DNA of 64,000 nucleotides, from positions 50,672,291 to 50,736,290 of the forward strand of contig OX419755.1 in NCBI GenBank assembly GCA_948567375.1, given 5' to 3'. The stretch is from Lunularia cruciata (lineage: Eukaryota > Streptophyta > Marchantiopsida > Lunulariales > Lunulariaceae). Positions 11,471-25,041 of the stretch are shown here, one piece after another; position 1 is the stretch's first letter; every line of letters begins with the position of its first letter. The notes under the pieces are model-generated. The model ran no database searches and was not told the DNA's origin. It was given only the letters and a program-made list of their open reading frames with translations. Position numbers and translations under genes: made by a program.

Positions 11471-12835
11471 ATTGATCTCTATTTTGGCCTTTCTCTTCCC
11501 GTGACGATTGCCCGTCCCTGCCTCGTACCTCTCGCACATTTCAGTTTTACTACACTTATGTAATAGTCGATATTATGATATTACAATATATTTCAGTAAA
11601 TAACATTTATTTTTTATTTTTTGACGAGTTATGTTGTATTTCAGTGCATGGTGCTCTCACCAACCTAGCATCTGTTGATGCTCATGTAGGAAACATTTTG
11701 TTTTTGTAACTACTCGATCCTGCACTACTAAAGTTAGAGGCAAAATGGTTTAGAATTTTATGTTGAGCATGAGTATTCAAATAGATGTAAATTTAACTGA
11801 AATTTCCAATATCTACTTCTCAAGTAAGATCTTGCACTTCTGCTTATAAACATCTTCTTGGAGCAGAATTATTTGCTTAGAAAAAAAGATAAAATAGAGA
11901 TCTGAACATGAAAGAGCTTAAAATGCTTCAAACTATAAGCATAAGAGTGTATGGACCTGTGTAAATTCGAGCATTCCACTACTAAGGATTATTGTTACCA
12001 CATGCATGTATTTCAGAGCATGCTTTAAGAATCCCAAATGAATCAAAACTAGCGCAAGTACCATTTAAAATTTACCATCTAATGGTAGAGTTTAAACGGA
12101 GACGATAATTTTAACTTAGAAATCTGTTCTAGGTTATGTGAAGTTTTCAGCACCAACTCGTTCTAAACTCACGTGAGGCTAGTTTTCGAGGTGTTCGTGA
12201 GATTGGCAGGACTCACAGTGTAATGGCCACACACGTGTGTTATATTTACCCTTCACCGCGAGTTTAACGTCAGTTTCATATTTTGCGGACAACGTTGATG
12301 AACCATGTAGACAAAGTAACTTTGTTTATAGCCATCATTATTAGTACATCGACATGAACACGTTAGAGTAGTGTGATTACATTTAGTTGGCGCTCGCTTT
12401 AACGTTCATTTGACTGAAATTAACTTTAAAGGAAAATGGTTTAATCCAATCCAGCATATTCCCTTTTCTTAAATTAATCAATTTAATAGGAAAAGTGTTG
12501 TAACGCTTCAAAATTCTGAAACTGATAAGGATACTCTAAAGCAAAGAAGTTCCTTTTAAGATAAATTTTACATATTTCATCTACCTTGCAACTGTGGTTA
12601 GTTGTGTTGTAGCCAATTTATATTTTGGAATGATAGCTAATCTACTGCAAAAACTAATTTTGTATGGAGTAACAGTCTATCTTAGATATCACAAGTTTAA
12701 AAGGAAAAGATCTGCCTTTTGTTATCATATACAAGAATTTTAATTATATATCTTACAAGAGAAAGAGCAATTTCCATATATATACGAGACTTCATACTTG
12801 TGAACACAAGAAATTTTGATGTTTGCCAAGGTCAC
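11471..12835. other. Single-copy-looking intergenic DNA
   Basis: No gene or known repeat was recognised. The stretch has more CG dinucleotides than the neighbouring element relics, for example at 11500-11530 and 12150-12300. A 12-bp palindrome ACACACGTGTGT with a G-box core lies at 12229-12240. Confidence 0.4.
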
Positions 12836-13147
12836 CACCGAAGAAAAAATTGAGAAAAAAGGTGATTATGCAGAATAACAAGAAGGATCGAAAGCCGGAC
12901 AAGGATGAGACATAAGAGATAAAATGGGGCTAAGCCCTAATAGTATTTGTATGAGAAATCTTTACCACTCTACCTAAGACATCCAAGCTATGATTTACAA
13001 ACTATTGAAACATCCAAAGAAACATCATCTAGAGTGATTGCTCTCATATGGATTGCACCAGCCAGTGCTCTTTGTAGAGAAATAGACACACATTCTCTAA
13101 AATATGCTAAAAAGTATGAGAATGAGAGTGGTATCCTTCACATCTAA
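12836..13147 (-). mobile_element. R1 retroelement 3' fragment (R1-b), 5'-truncated
   Basis: Matches the 3' end of the R1 family: a terminal block with GGGGCTAAGCCC at 12926-12937, then a coding-derived stretch (on the minus strand) ending with GAGAATGAGAGTGG on the plus strand near 13130. The rest of the element is missing on the 5' side, the usual look of a target-primed insertion that stopped early. Confidence 0.65.
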
Positions 13148-13650
13148 TATAAGAAAGAAACAATCCATTGAGGTGTTTTCTAAGCTTGCATGTATCACAA
13201 TAATTTTATCAATTACTTGGCCTTTATCAATGACTTCTCAATCATCTGAATCTATAAGTTAAAAATGATTAATACTAGAGAAATTTTAGACTAATAGAGA
13301 ATCTCATAAGCATAAATAAACACAATTCTTACAAGTTTAAAAGAACACAATTCTTACTACTTGCTTTCCTACTTGCTTTTTTTAATTTCTTGTTAGTAGT
13401 GTGAATATTTTAGGAAAGTGTCTTTTAGAACAAGTAGTCATCTCTAAATAAGATGATGTAGACCAAAATTTATTTTGGAAAAAAGATAAATGCATTCAAC
13501 TTATCCAAAAATTCCAAAATATAGAAACTATAAACAACATGAAAATAGTAGCAATTCATAAAATAACCAAACCAAAAGAATGTAGATATTTCATGACACA
13601 CAAGAACACTAGTTAATCAAAGTGCAAAAAGCTTTAATGAACAGCACAAG
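13148..13650. other. AT-rich spacer between R1 copies
   Basis: Nothing recognisable was seen here. It separates the truncated R1-b from the longer R1-c. Confidence 0.35.
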
Positions 13651-16600
13651 ATAGACAACAATCTAAGATAACAAGAAAGATGGAAAGACCATATCGAGCC
13701 AAACAAGGATAAAACATAAGAAGTAGAATGAAGTATGAAAAATCTATCATATTGCACCTCAGATATTTGAGCTATGCAAGTTGTATAGTCTACATACTAC
13801 TAGAACATCCCAAGAAGCATCACCCAATGTGATTGCTCTCTTATGGATTCCACCAATTAGTGCTCTTTGTAGAGCAATAGACACACACTATCTAAAGTAC
13901 TCAATAATATAGGAAAGTGAGAGTGGTACCCTTGACATTTACTATGTCATATTCTTATTCACTCTTTGAAAAATGTGTAAAATCTGGATCACTTCATATA
14001 ATTACAAAGCAAGGCTAGAGGAACAAAGAGATGACTCTATTGCATATCTCTATACTTGGAGACCTTGCCTTTGGCCGCTCTACTTGCCACCCATCCAAGA
14101 GGATGAGTAATCATTCTCTCCAAAACTGCATCATATGTGGGGTCCATAACCACAATATACACTATTTTCACTTATTATCTTGGACCATATATAAGTATGT
14201 TGTAATTTGTGTTGTTTGCAAAATATATAAATGCTCCTTCCAAATGAAGTACCACTCTCTTGTGCCATAGTAACACTATATTCTTTATTTCATTATGGGT
14301 AGCTATCATGTGCACTCCAAAACAACATTGTGTCATATGGACCCCTATTGTGTCTACTTTAGAACCACACTCACAAGTGAATAATGAAAATGCATATGGG
14401 TGTAACAAACCTAGGAAAAACCTCATCATAGAGAAAGTAGTTGCTGTGAATTAGAATACCCTAGTAAATGGTCAAGCTAAGATCCAAGTGTCTAAAACCT
14501 TGCTAGAGCAAGAGCAAAGACATGCCCTAGTAGCACAAGGAGTAGATGAATCAACTAAGAAAAAATGTAGTGCATGGTGAACAATCAATCCATCAAGGAA
14601 GAATGCACACCTTTGGCCCAATCAAAAGGCAAGGAACTAAAGGATGGAAAGCCCATGGGGATAGGAAATCTCTTGTTTTCCATAATAGCACCTAGAGAGA
14701 AAAAGATCCTCCTCCACCTTGGTCACCACGACTAACTTATCAACTACCACAAAATAAGAGGCAAATAGAGGTGTTGAGAGAACCCAACAACCCACAAATG
14801 TTATAGATGTCATCTCCTCCATAGGCAGTAGGCCAATCCCTTTGCATAATATTGATATAGATATTTGTCTATGTGCCAAATCCACTCTCAAATACTCAAA
14901 TGTCCATGTTCCAATGATATTGACAAAGACTCCCATGATCTTCCTATCAAAAGCTCTCAAATATGATAGGAAGGTCAAAGAAGGAAGAAATATGCAAAAT
15001 AGGTAAGTTGATGGGAAATACTAGAACATAGTTACCAAATTCCACATACAGATCTCCTTATAGAAGAAGATCATCTACATGAAGAATATACTCTACAAGT
15101 GCAACATCCTTGGACTTATTGGTACTCCAAGAATATTAAGGTCATCTATAGATGTGATATATTGCTTTGGAAGCTAGAGGTGAAGATGGGTACTTAAGAA
15201 GGACCATACTCTACACTTTGACACCTTGCCTACAAGATGAAGCTTGGTAATCAAATGATCAAAGGCATACCTAATCTGATGTATAAGACACACAATGTGT
15301 GTATTATCTACCAAGGAGAGAAATACACAACCTTGCATGGCAAAACTAAAAGACAAGAGAGCTTCAAAATGAGCCATGGCAAATAAAATTCACCTTAAAG
15401 GATCTTCCTATTTTGTATCAACAACCAACTCTAAGGCAATGGCTCCCTTCTATGAAAATCAAGTTTGTAATAAAGGGAAGAAGTAGAATTATAAAAGTTC
15501 CACACAAAAGGAATAAGACTAGCCAAGGATCAACTAGCCTCCTTGAGCTCTCTAAAGATGAATGAAATGAGATTTTATTAAAATTATTCTCAATATTCAC
15601 CCATAGAAAAATCCACTCTAAGTAGATATTTAGGAGTTCTCTAATACTTAGAGATATAGTCTCACAACCTCTAAGTATAACAACTCCAAATTGATGTTGA
15701 TGGAGGTGTTATTGGAAGTAAGAACTATGCTAAAGGACAATATTATGGCTAGCAAGATGTAAAAAGACTTCCCCAATAGCATTTTCTAATGCTCCTATAT
15801 CCTTCTCCATTACAAGAATTCTACAAACACCTAGCTCTTCACTAATTGATGTAAGAATCTCTCCCCTTGCTACTACAACCACCTGAAATAACTTGGTAAA
15901 CCCACTAGAAGGATCATCCGCCTAAAATCAATCTCTAAGATACTCATAAACCATCCTTGAAGCCTCTTGAGGAGAGTTGTGGGACAATGCACAACACTTG
16001 TGAAAAAAAAATGTATCACAACATAAATGCTCCTCAAGTTGATAATCAAAGACCACTAATGGTACTGCTCCTGCAAAAGGAGGTAATAAACACATGGAAG
16101 AGATGATTTGGTTAATTGAACTAGCTATTGTAATACTCCAAGGACAAGAGAAGAGAGAAAACACAGATGCACACTCAAACATTTGATGCCCCAAGGAGCA
16201 CCTTCTCTTTATTATATAGACAAAGAGGATCTCCTCCAAGGAAGCTCCACCATAGGATTAGGGACACAGATAGGTGACATGTCAGCAAGCTCCACCTTTG
16301 GATTACTTACTTGGATGGGTGACATGTCTGGTCTAGGTCCTATCTGGTTGGTCAAACAAGCTTTGACCGGAGTGAATCTTTTAGAGAATCTTTCTGTAGG
16401 AATCTCAAAATCACGTGAGTAAGGTACCATTGGAAAGCTCTCAACGAGACAAAGCAAGGGGGAGGTAAGGACAGCTTATCTTTTGTCGGGGGGGGATCTG
16501 CACATTTTTGAGGCCTAATTCATTTGTTTAGGCCTCCAAAATTGCCTTCAAAGATTTCAGGCATACTTCGGTTCCTACTCTATTTGTAGAAGTCCCCTTT

Positions 16601-17965
16601 TGGTGATACTTCTTTCTGATCTGTTTAGTCCAACATGTGTAACATCCTTCCAGATGTTACCAAACCAATTCTTACCTTTAAATCATATGTCTAGCTATTG
16701 GTTCTAAGGTTCTCAAGTCTATTTCGGTTTTTGCCCTATTAGCAAAAGATACTTCTATCTTATCTATTTTAACCATCATGTATAACATCATTCTAGATGT
16801 TACCAAACCAAATTTCACATCTAGATCATATGGCTAGCTCTTGGTATTAAAGCTATAAACAAAGGATGTTGTGCTTGTACTCCTTGACTACACTCTCTAG
16901 CCTGACCCAATATCCTATATCTTTGTAATCAAGTGGAATATGCAGTATCTTCTGATTGATTTATCTTTTGCAATTTGCAACCCAAATAGACTCCTCTTGT
17001 TGGATAGCCAAATCCTTTACTTGAAACCTATGACATCTAGCAGCCACTTCTCTTTATCTCATGCTCCACCTTCTAGTATAACAAGGACATCATTGTAGGA
17101 GTAAGAGGACTAAGAACCATACTAAACACATTTAAGGGATCATTGATCAAGTGGTGAGCAAAAATCTCATCTAGCCTTGTCATGGAATGTATGATAAGCA
17201 TAGATATTGAAAACTAGTCTCAAATAGCCCTAAAATACAACATACTTGACATAATAACTATTCCCACGACTTGATCATATATCCTTCAAATGGTAAACAA
17301 AGGGATGTACAAAGCATGTGTAATTGCAAGTATCAAATATATAGATGTGGTTGCTTGCCTCACTTAAGCATTCCAAGTGGTCCAGCATAGTCCTTGTCCA
17401 TCTTTCTCACATTGGTCTTTACCTCTTGCAAGGTAAAGAGTTGATTACATATTGTGCATGGTGGGTATCACAACTCTGCAATCCCACCATTGGGAGAGTG
17501 AAGCCATAACTAGTACAAGAATAATGATAGTAATATAGTATATTGCTTTTCACATCTTTTTTTTCTGCAAAGTGACAACTCACTCACATCCCACCTCACT
17601 TGAGTAAAATGCTAACTCTAGAGACCCTAAAAACTATTCTCATAAATTCCATTTCATATCCTATAGTTTTCAGACTAAGTTCTAATGGAATATGAAGAGA
17701 AAGATCTCCATAATTTCAAACTAAGTTCTAATGGAACTAGGACATGAAGACAAAGAGATTATAATTGAAAATTCCCAACCCATCACTCTAATTAGGAAGT
17801 AATCACTCTAAGCTTTAAAAAATTGAATGTCTTAGTATCTTTCTACTGAATTTTCTATAGTCTTCAATTCAAGTACTATTCTAACCACTCATATCCTACA
17901 TACTAGTATGTGCTTAGAAATTCTAGAATTCATCCTCTCTCTCTCTTTCTCTCTTTCTCTCTTGT
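13651..17965 (-). pseudogene. R1 retroelement copy R1-c with decayed reverse transcriptase
   Basis: A long minus-strand R1 copy. From 5' to 3' on the minus strand: N-terminal region (17570-17240), RT (about 15940-14640) and the C-terminal Cys/His-rich and nuclease-like region (14430-13700). RT pieces are visible as CVFLSLVDNTHIV at 15290-15325, where the family catalytic Asp-Asp pair reads Asp-Asn, and as NIENNFNKISFHSS near 15560 for motif A. At 14175-14429 the segment C-E-C-G-S-K-V-D-T-I-G-V-H-M marks the Cys/His motif. Frames are broken many times. The solo LTR at 16129-16851 interrupts it. Family homology is judged by side-by-side reading with the copy at 40464-43990. Confidence 0.7.
16129..16851 (-). 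mobile_element. Solo chromovirus LTR with GCTAT target duplication
   Basis: A 723-bp LTR of the same family as 6866-7602. It starts TGTAATACTCC at 16129 and ends TTGGTATTAAA at 16851 (the last CA has become AA). It is flanked by perfect 5-bp duplications GCTAT at 16124-16128 and 16852-16856. It lies inside the R1-c copy and is therefore younger than it. No internal element sequence is present. Confidence 0.93.
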
Positions 17966-18189
17966 CTCTTCCTTCTTCCTAAGAACAAACCTCGCTTTGG
18001 ATAGCAATATTGGACCATGGACTAACAAACTATCTAACATAGCTAGATATAAGCCAAACTCTGGATAATTTCAGTATGAATACAAGGATATCCATCATTT
18101 TCTCAATGAGATTATCAACACTTCATACCTTAAGGAATAGCAAGTCTTTTGGAGAAATAAATTTACCATTTATTGAGAAATTGGAACCC

Positions 18190-21100
18190 CATGAAAATAA
18201 GATATGACAAAGGATAAGAAGATCCAATCAAGTGTTATGAAGATAAAATCCATAAATTATTAGATAAATCCAAAAGATAAAATGTGCTAAGCTTTGAAAT
18301 CTCTCTTACTATATTTAGTATATTAGCATTATATAAATAAAAAATCTATATGCAAATCATTTGAAGTAGCATCACCTATTAAGATTGTTCTTTTATGAGG
18401 TACACTAACCAATGTTTTCCATATAGCAATGAATACAACCAGTAAACTCTTCTATATCATTGCAAATATTGCTTCTCTAAATTATTTTCTGTAATTCTCC
18501 TTTTTCCTTCAAGATTGCAATAAGTCATATGGGTAACTTGTAGTGTAACACTCATGCTTGATACAACAAAGATGTAGATGTGTGGACAAAACCTAGATGG
18601 AACCGCATTGCTATCAAGAAAATACTTGGTGTGAGTTAAAATACCTTAATACATAGTTGAGCTAAGATCCAAGAGTTTATATTATTTGAAGAGCAAGAGT
18701 AAAAGTGTACACTAATAGCACAGTGAATGGATGAATCAACTAAAAAAAATATAAAGCTTATTGAAATTATTGGTCCATCAAGGAAGATTGCAAACCTCTA
18801 GTCCAATTAGAAGGCTAAGTGTTTAAGATGAAAGATCACTTATGTTTGAGTGGAAAAACTATCTCTTATCTACTATCATACTATCTCAAGACTAATGTAC
18901 ACCTCCTTCACTTATGTCATATTTTTTAAGGATTTTCTATTAGCAATATTAAAATGGGAAAAAAGCAAAGGTGTAGAAACTGCTTGACTACACTAAAATA
19001 TTATATGTGCAATCTCCTCCATTGATATTAAACACACTCTTCCATTCAAAATTTGCAAAGATATCCATCTGTGCATCAAGTCATACACTTGGAGATCTTA
19101 GTCCAATTGTTAAAGACTCTAATGATCCTCCTATCAAAGACTCTTAAGCATCATAAGAAGGCTAGAGAAGGAGAACAATGCAAAGTAAGTAGGTTGATCA
19201 ATGACCAATAGTAGAAGAAAATAAACCAAACACAATTTGTAGATCCACTAATACCATTGTATGTAAGATATTCATTACAAGGATAACATATGAGTAATGC
19301 AAGAAAAAGTATTGAAAATTTATTTGTACTCCAATCTGTAGATGTAATTAACTCCTCTAAAATTTATAGATCAAAAGTAATACCTCAAGAGAAACACATA
19401 TTCCATTCCTTAAATCTTGACTCTCAAGATGAAACTCCATAATGAAGTAGTCAAATTTTTACCTAACCTAGTCTACAAAACACACAAGTGTATATTGTCT
19501 ATCAAGGAGACAAAGATACAACTTGTGTGGCCAATGCCTTAAAACAAAGCTATAAAATAAGCTTAGGCAAATAAAGGTCCTCTTAAGAGATCTCACTATC
19601 ATATACTAACAGTTGACTAAAGAACAATGACTCAATTTTGTGTGAGAATTTATGCTTGTAATAAAGAGAAGAAAGTGAATCATAGAAGGACCACATAAAA
19701 GGAAACAAGACTTGTCAAGAATCCATTAATGTCCCTAAGCTCTTGAAAGATGAATACACATGAGACACTACTAAAGCATTTGCAAGAACCACTTGAAAAA
19801 TAACCTAATCTGAATGGATAACTAAGATTACTCCTATGACAAGAGATATAAGACTTGCAACCTTTCTTAATGTGAGGTTTTAAACTTAGGGGAATAAAGA
19901 TGCTACTAGAAGTGATTATTATGTTGAAGGACAATGATATGGTTAACAAGTTGTGATAAGACGTTCCCAATGGTAATCCGTCTAAGGCTTCTTATGTTCC
20001 TTTCTCCACTAGAACAACACACTCCATGGATTGATGTACATATCTTCTCATCACTATTACTACTATAGCCACCTAGAACCACTCCACATAATTATTAGTA
20101 ACGTCATTTTCCTAATAGCAATCTCTAATATACTCATAAAGGATGTGCAAACAGCAATCTATGAAGACATAAGTTCCTTTGGTTGATACTCTAAAATCAA
20201 TAATAGTACTCTCTTTCCAACTTGAGTATATAACAAGTATAAAGAGAAAATAGTCTTATTACTTAGACTGATCATAAACAAATAGTATTAGGTTTATGCG
20301 AACTTTATTGTATTCCCAATCGGATCTAAGGTTCTACATCATAACAACCAAATAGAATTTATAGTATCTTGTGATTGAAGGATCATCATCTACCTATAGG
20401 CAATCTGTAAGATATTCATAAACTATACTTCATAAGAACTTTGAGGAGAACCATGGTACTATTCACAAAGTATGGATAAAAACTTATCTATAGAAACACA
20501 ATAGTCTCTCTTGCTAATATTACAATTGTATAGTTATGATGTACTGCACAACCTAATCCAAAATCTTATAAAGTCACAACTATTGTGATTAAAAATATAT
20601 CCTAATACGTGTAGGTCAAACAGATATCCTTCTATAATATAGGTCAATCTCCATATCAGAACCTCTAAAATATATACAACCCATCTCTAGTATAACAAAG
20701 ATATAATCATAAAAGCGACGGTGGCTCATCACATTTTAATCAATTGAAGGGTAAGCAAAAAGTCTATCTAATATCATCATCGAATGCACGAGAAAGCTTG
20801 TGAAATAAGTATGACCCACCAGATTGGTATACCAAAAATTGTGAATAAAGTAACCGTAATGCATAATCTCAAATGTCAATTGAAGGATTGATATATTTTG
20901 TATAACCTTAAAAGTAAATTCCTTTAAATGTAAATAATCTTGATATTGTTACTTACTGCATGTAAACATCCTGAAGTGATTTAATCATAATCGGTATACA
21001 TCTTTCTCGTAAGTGAATCTCTGCTACTTACGACATAGAAAGAAGTCTATGACACACTAAATATAGTATATCCTACATCAATATAAAATATCCTACAAAG

Positions 21101-21500
21101 AAAGTAAAACCAGAGCAAACCAAAATCATAACTAAGAAAAAACATTAACACCATAATATAATCCATCCTATATCTCCTTAAATATACAAAACCACAATCC
21201 ACTAAGTAAATGCTAAATTTTCAAAACCCTAAGCTATAAATATCTATGATTTCTGTCTTTTTTTCCTTTGTTTTAAAACTAGATACTTGTAGAGTAAGAG
21301 AACCAAAAGATGACTAGATTAAAAATAACAGAACTAGATTGATCTTTCACTCCCAAACTAAAATAATCAATCAAAACCTTAAAAGTTTTAAACATATTCA
21401 TATTTTACTGTACAATTTCCAATAGTCTTTCCAAACTTTAAATTTGAAATCCAAACTTCTTCCACAATTATCCATTGCTTTTCAATCTAGATACCAATTT
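18190..21500 (-). mobile_element. R1 retroelement copy R1-d, strongly decayed
   Basis: An older, more AT-shifted copy of the same family, in the same order as R1-c. The 3' terminal block is near 18200-18290, the C-terminal region at 18360-18800, the RT region at about 19000-20150 and the 5' region at 20890-21300. No useful frame remains; similarity is by shared landmarks such as the TTGCTCTTTTATGAGG-like block and the CCACTTGAAAAATAAC stretch. Between R1-c and this copy (17966-18189) nothing else was recognised. Confidence 0.55.
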
Positions 21501-21534
21501 AAGTAAATCATAAGCAAAATTCAGAAAAATGCTT

Positions 21535-22640
21535 TTAATGACTTCTAACAGATTTAAAAAATGCATCTCCGATAACTCTATTCAATCTAATGAATAAATG
21601 AAAGTGTACTTCTATTAACTCTTTTCCAATGACTCTATTTGTCGAGTTTCCATCCGCTCGAGAATGTTCCATGGTATGCTCATGTGAAACTGGAGTCCAC
21701 ACCCCCGGGGTAAAGACACTAAACACATGCGATTATCGATAACGAGGAACCGTTTGATATTAGAGTTGCATTCCTCCGAGTAACGTGTGACAAATCAATC
21801 ATTCATTTGAGAGCAATGCGAAGCAACAAAGAAATGAAAAAGGCGACAGCGTAGGATAGCGAGAAGGATGACAAGACCCCCATCACACCATTCAAGGGTA
21901 AAACATAACAGGTAAAAATATCCAACAGTATCCGTATGGGAAACAATGCGAGGCGATAAAGAAGAAAGACGGGAAAGCGAAAATATTGCTTCTGTCGCAT
22001 GAAAACCTAATATGTTCCATTGCAAGAACAACATGAAACTGTTAACAAAATCAGTATTCCATTGCTGTCACTCCAGAGCTATGGGAAGCGATGAACCAGT
22101 CAGTGTTGCTCCCTGTCGCACGAAAAAGACGAGAAGCTAATAGTAACTGGTCATATGTATATATGTGAAATGAGAGAAGGTGTTCATAGGACGGGAATCC
22201 ACACCCTCTGGGGACAAACCGCCGCAACCTAAGCACATGCGATTCTAGGCATCGAGGAATTGCGTCAGAACGTTTATAATTTCATACGTTCCATGAAATA
22301 AGAGGGATACACTCCATAGCAAGACCATTATGAAGCGTTCAACGAAGTAAACTTTCATATTAGAACAATGCGAAGCGGTAGAGCAAGAATCCGGGCAAGT
22401 CAGCAATACTATTTGGCACGCTGTTTTCTGTCACAGTCTCTGAAAAGTGAGAAGTCCGGTGAAAATGTGAGCAACTAGGGACGAGAGTGCAAGCGATGGC
22501 AGGCTGCTATTTGTCACACGATACCAGACAAGTGAGGATTCTCTGAAGAAATTGAGAAATGTGAGCAACTAGGAACGAGAGGTTATAGGAAGAAGAGCGA
22601 GGGTGAAAGCTGACACAATACTAGATCTATCGTGCTATAA
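21535..22640. repeat. Degenerate repeat array next to MsrA
   Basis: Related segments recur about 500 bp apart. A GAGTCCACACCCCCGGGG...CACATGCGATT segment (21690-21735) resembles GAATCCACACCCTCTGGGG...CACATGCGATT (22195-22245). AACAATGCGAAGCGGTAGA (22363) resembles GAGCAATGCGAAGCAACA (21812). A shorter pair, GTGAGCAACTAGGGACGAGAG (22466) and GTGAGCAACTAGGAACGAGAG (22561), lies about 95 bp apart. The composition is less AT-rich than the R1 copies to the left. No coding potential was recognised. Confidence 0.55.
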
Positions 22641-23346
22641 GGAAATCAATTCAAATCAAAGAAACGAAGGGACAATGTGACGAGGCTTCCTTCCTCCTGT
22701 AAGGTCTCCACAGATTTGAGCTCAATCGAGACAGGCAGGCATGTACTACGGTAGTGGTTGAGGTTCGGGCTTCTCTTAACTTGCAACACGAATCAAGACA
22801 TACAGGCATGTACTACAGTGGTTGGCGGTGTGCGCTTCTCGTGACTTGTGCGAGTTTCCACTGATGACGATGAGTAGCTAGAGAAATGTTTCTAATATCA
22901 ACAGCAGGAAGATAGTGAGCAGTTCTCATTACGAAGATATTCGATCCTCTACAAACTCTTACATTTCAACCAACCGAGGAGCTTGCTGGTACGTGGAGTC
23001 AAAACATATTATGACAAGAGAAACTTGATTGTACAACCAAAGATCTGGCATTTTCAGTATTTCTAGATCTCTATTTACATCAGTAGTAAGCCCTCACACA
23101 GCGAGTGTACAAGTATTGGCTTCTCCTACAACGAACATTGATTTCATGATGGGATGCGCAAAACTAGAACACTTCATGTAGTGAAGGGTTTAGACAAAGT
23201 CTCCACACCCAAGAGCCAAGAGTGAGATAATTTACACCAACCAAGCTTTCTACATCCGGGAGTAAACGTGCCTCCACTCGCAAATATGTGACTGCTGATC
23301 TACGAATCAACACGCCTGACGAATAAACTAGCCTCACTAAATAAAC
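22641..23346. other. 3' flank of MsrA
   Basis: Lies downstream of the MsrA stop codon (minus-strand gene) and probably holds its 3' UTR. A repeated CAGGCATGTACTAC phrase occurs at about 22735 and 22805. No separate gene was recognised. Confidence 0.4.
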
Positions 23347-25041
23347 TTAGCCGTAGCACCGGATAGGGTCCTTGCAGCCCTTTTCAGTTGACTGCCCGAA
23401 ACCGAATCGACCACCTTTTGCCAAGTACTGTTGATGATATTCCTCTGCACGATAAAACTTCTTTGCAGGTAAAATTTCTGTGACAATTTTTCTATTCAAT
23501 TTAGCTTGATGCTTCCCTAATGATTCTTTAGCTGCTTGCTCCTGTTCTGGAGAATAGAAGTAAATCCCAGATCTATACTGAGTCCCCACATCGCCACCCT
23601 GCTCACAAACAGGCTCCATACAAGTAAGTCTCGCTGGGTCTAGGGTCTGAACACGCCGAGTGTGACAAAGACAGTGGGCAACAGGCAAGTGTTCTTTACA
23701 CCGTACTACCCTAGAAAATACCAAGGTTCAGAAGTTTGACTTTAGACTTTTTTTGAATTTGGAATTGACCTGTTGTTTGTGCTAACCTAGCGTTACCGTC
23801 CTAAAAGAACGACGATATCTCAATCTAGCTTCTATCTTGCTTAGCTTTGTCCACTAAGAGGCATGTATACACGCAGAGGATGCATTCTATCAAACATGAA
23901 AATCGGATGTCACAAAGGCATATTTCTGTCGGGGTATCCTCACTGCAGCCAAAGGGTGACCCTCTGCCCTACCCTCAATTCTACTCAATCAAGTATATTC
24001 GGATGTCAATACACAATATAGTTATGATGACATCCGCTAGGACATTGCATCCTTCCACAGACCCCGAGAACACTTCCACAAGAATACATAAACCGCTGTT
24101 GATGCAGGGAACCAAGTGCGAGTAAGAGTTTGAAAGACCTAAAAGGATACGAGGTTTGGCTCGAAGGTATGTTCAGATGCAAACGGGACAGAATTGCAAT
24201 TGCGGTTCGATGCCTTGGACAAAAGTAGGCCATCCAGGTGCTGTAGAAGTCGAAACAAAATTGTAACACCATCTCAGAGCTAAGCAACTCCAATGCATTC
24301 AGAATACACGGTGACCAGTTCACAAAGGTGTCTGAGAACACTTCAATAGAGAGGGACCACAAACTAGACGCTTTGAGAAGAATCAGACAGCCAGATAAAA
24401 GAATATTGATAAATGCAGGCGTAAAGAACAAGGGGATGTACCTGTCGATTGAGAGTGGTAGGATCATGACGAGCCCAGAAAACATCCAGAAGACTCTCAT
24501 ACGTGCATGCATTGGGATCATAATGGACTCTCACAACCTCGGAATGGCCAGTATTTCCATCACAAACGTCTCCATACGTAGGATTGTGCACTTTTCCATG
24601 AGTGTAGCCCACCTCGGTCTTGGCAACTCCCGGTACTCTTTGAAACGCCAATTCCACTCCCCAAAAACATCCTGCTCCGAAGGTCGCAAATTCGCACCCT
24701 GCTACTGGTGTATCATCGTCGGGCCCCAAAGCAGGACCACTCGATGCATCAGAGGAGGCAGAAGTAGCAGCAGCTGCTCGAAATTTTCCGAATCCTAATT
24801 TACTCAACCAACCCCCTGTTTCCATTACGACGGGGGAAATTGTAGCGACTCCGGCGGGCCCCTTTGCACTTTGCGAATATTTGTTCCGGGGGAATTTGAT
24901 CCTCGGTCCCAAGAACGCCGACCCAAGAGGAAGCACAGTCCCTTCACTACTGGTGCAGCAAATCTGCAATCCCCCGACGACTGCTGATGAAAGGCTGGCG
25001 GATGTTGCACGGACATGCGCTCCAACTGTTTGAAAAGCCAT
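23347..25041 (-). CDS. MSRA: Peptide methionine-S-sulfoxide reductase A, probably plastid-targeted
   Basis: Reduces the S-epimer of methionine sulfoxide in proteins, usually recycled by thioredoxin. Two exons: 25041-24442 and 23598-23347, with an intron starting GTAC at 24441 and ending AG at 23599; the joined frame is 283 aa. Residues 1 to about 75 are rich in Ser, Ala and basic residues, like a plastid transit peptide. The catalytic GCFWG is at 124-128 (Cys125). EVGYTHG, GHSEVV and the exon-2 [14 protein letters not shown] are typical of the family. The C-terminus KGC-DPIRCYG supplies resolving cysteines Cys275 and Cys281. Length and domain order match plant MsrA proteins with a transit peptide. 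The start is the first ATG before the transit-like segment. Its upstream region ends at the R1-e element about 460 bp away. Plastid targeting is inferred from composition only. Confidence 0.95.

Noticed and set aside
12229..12240. G-box palindrome as a promoter element
   Set aside because: No gene start lies nearby on either strand, so it is noted only as a feature of the intergenic DNA.
24006..24521. A 171-codon minus-strand frame overlapping MsrA
   Set aside because: It lies across the MsrA intron and the end of exon 1 in a different frame and has no domain; the MsrA splice model explains the region better.
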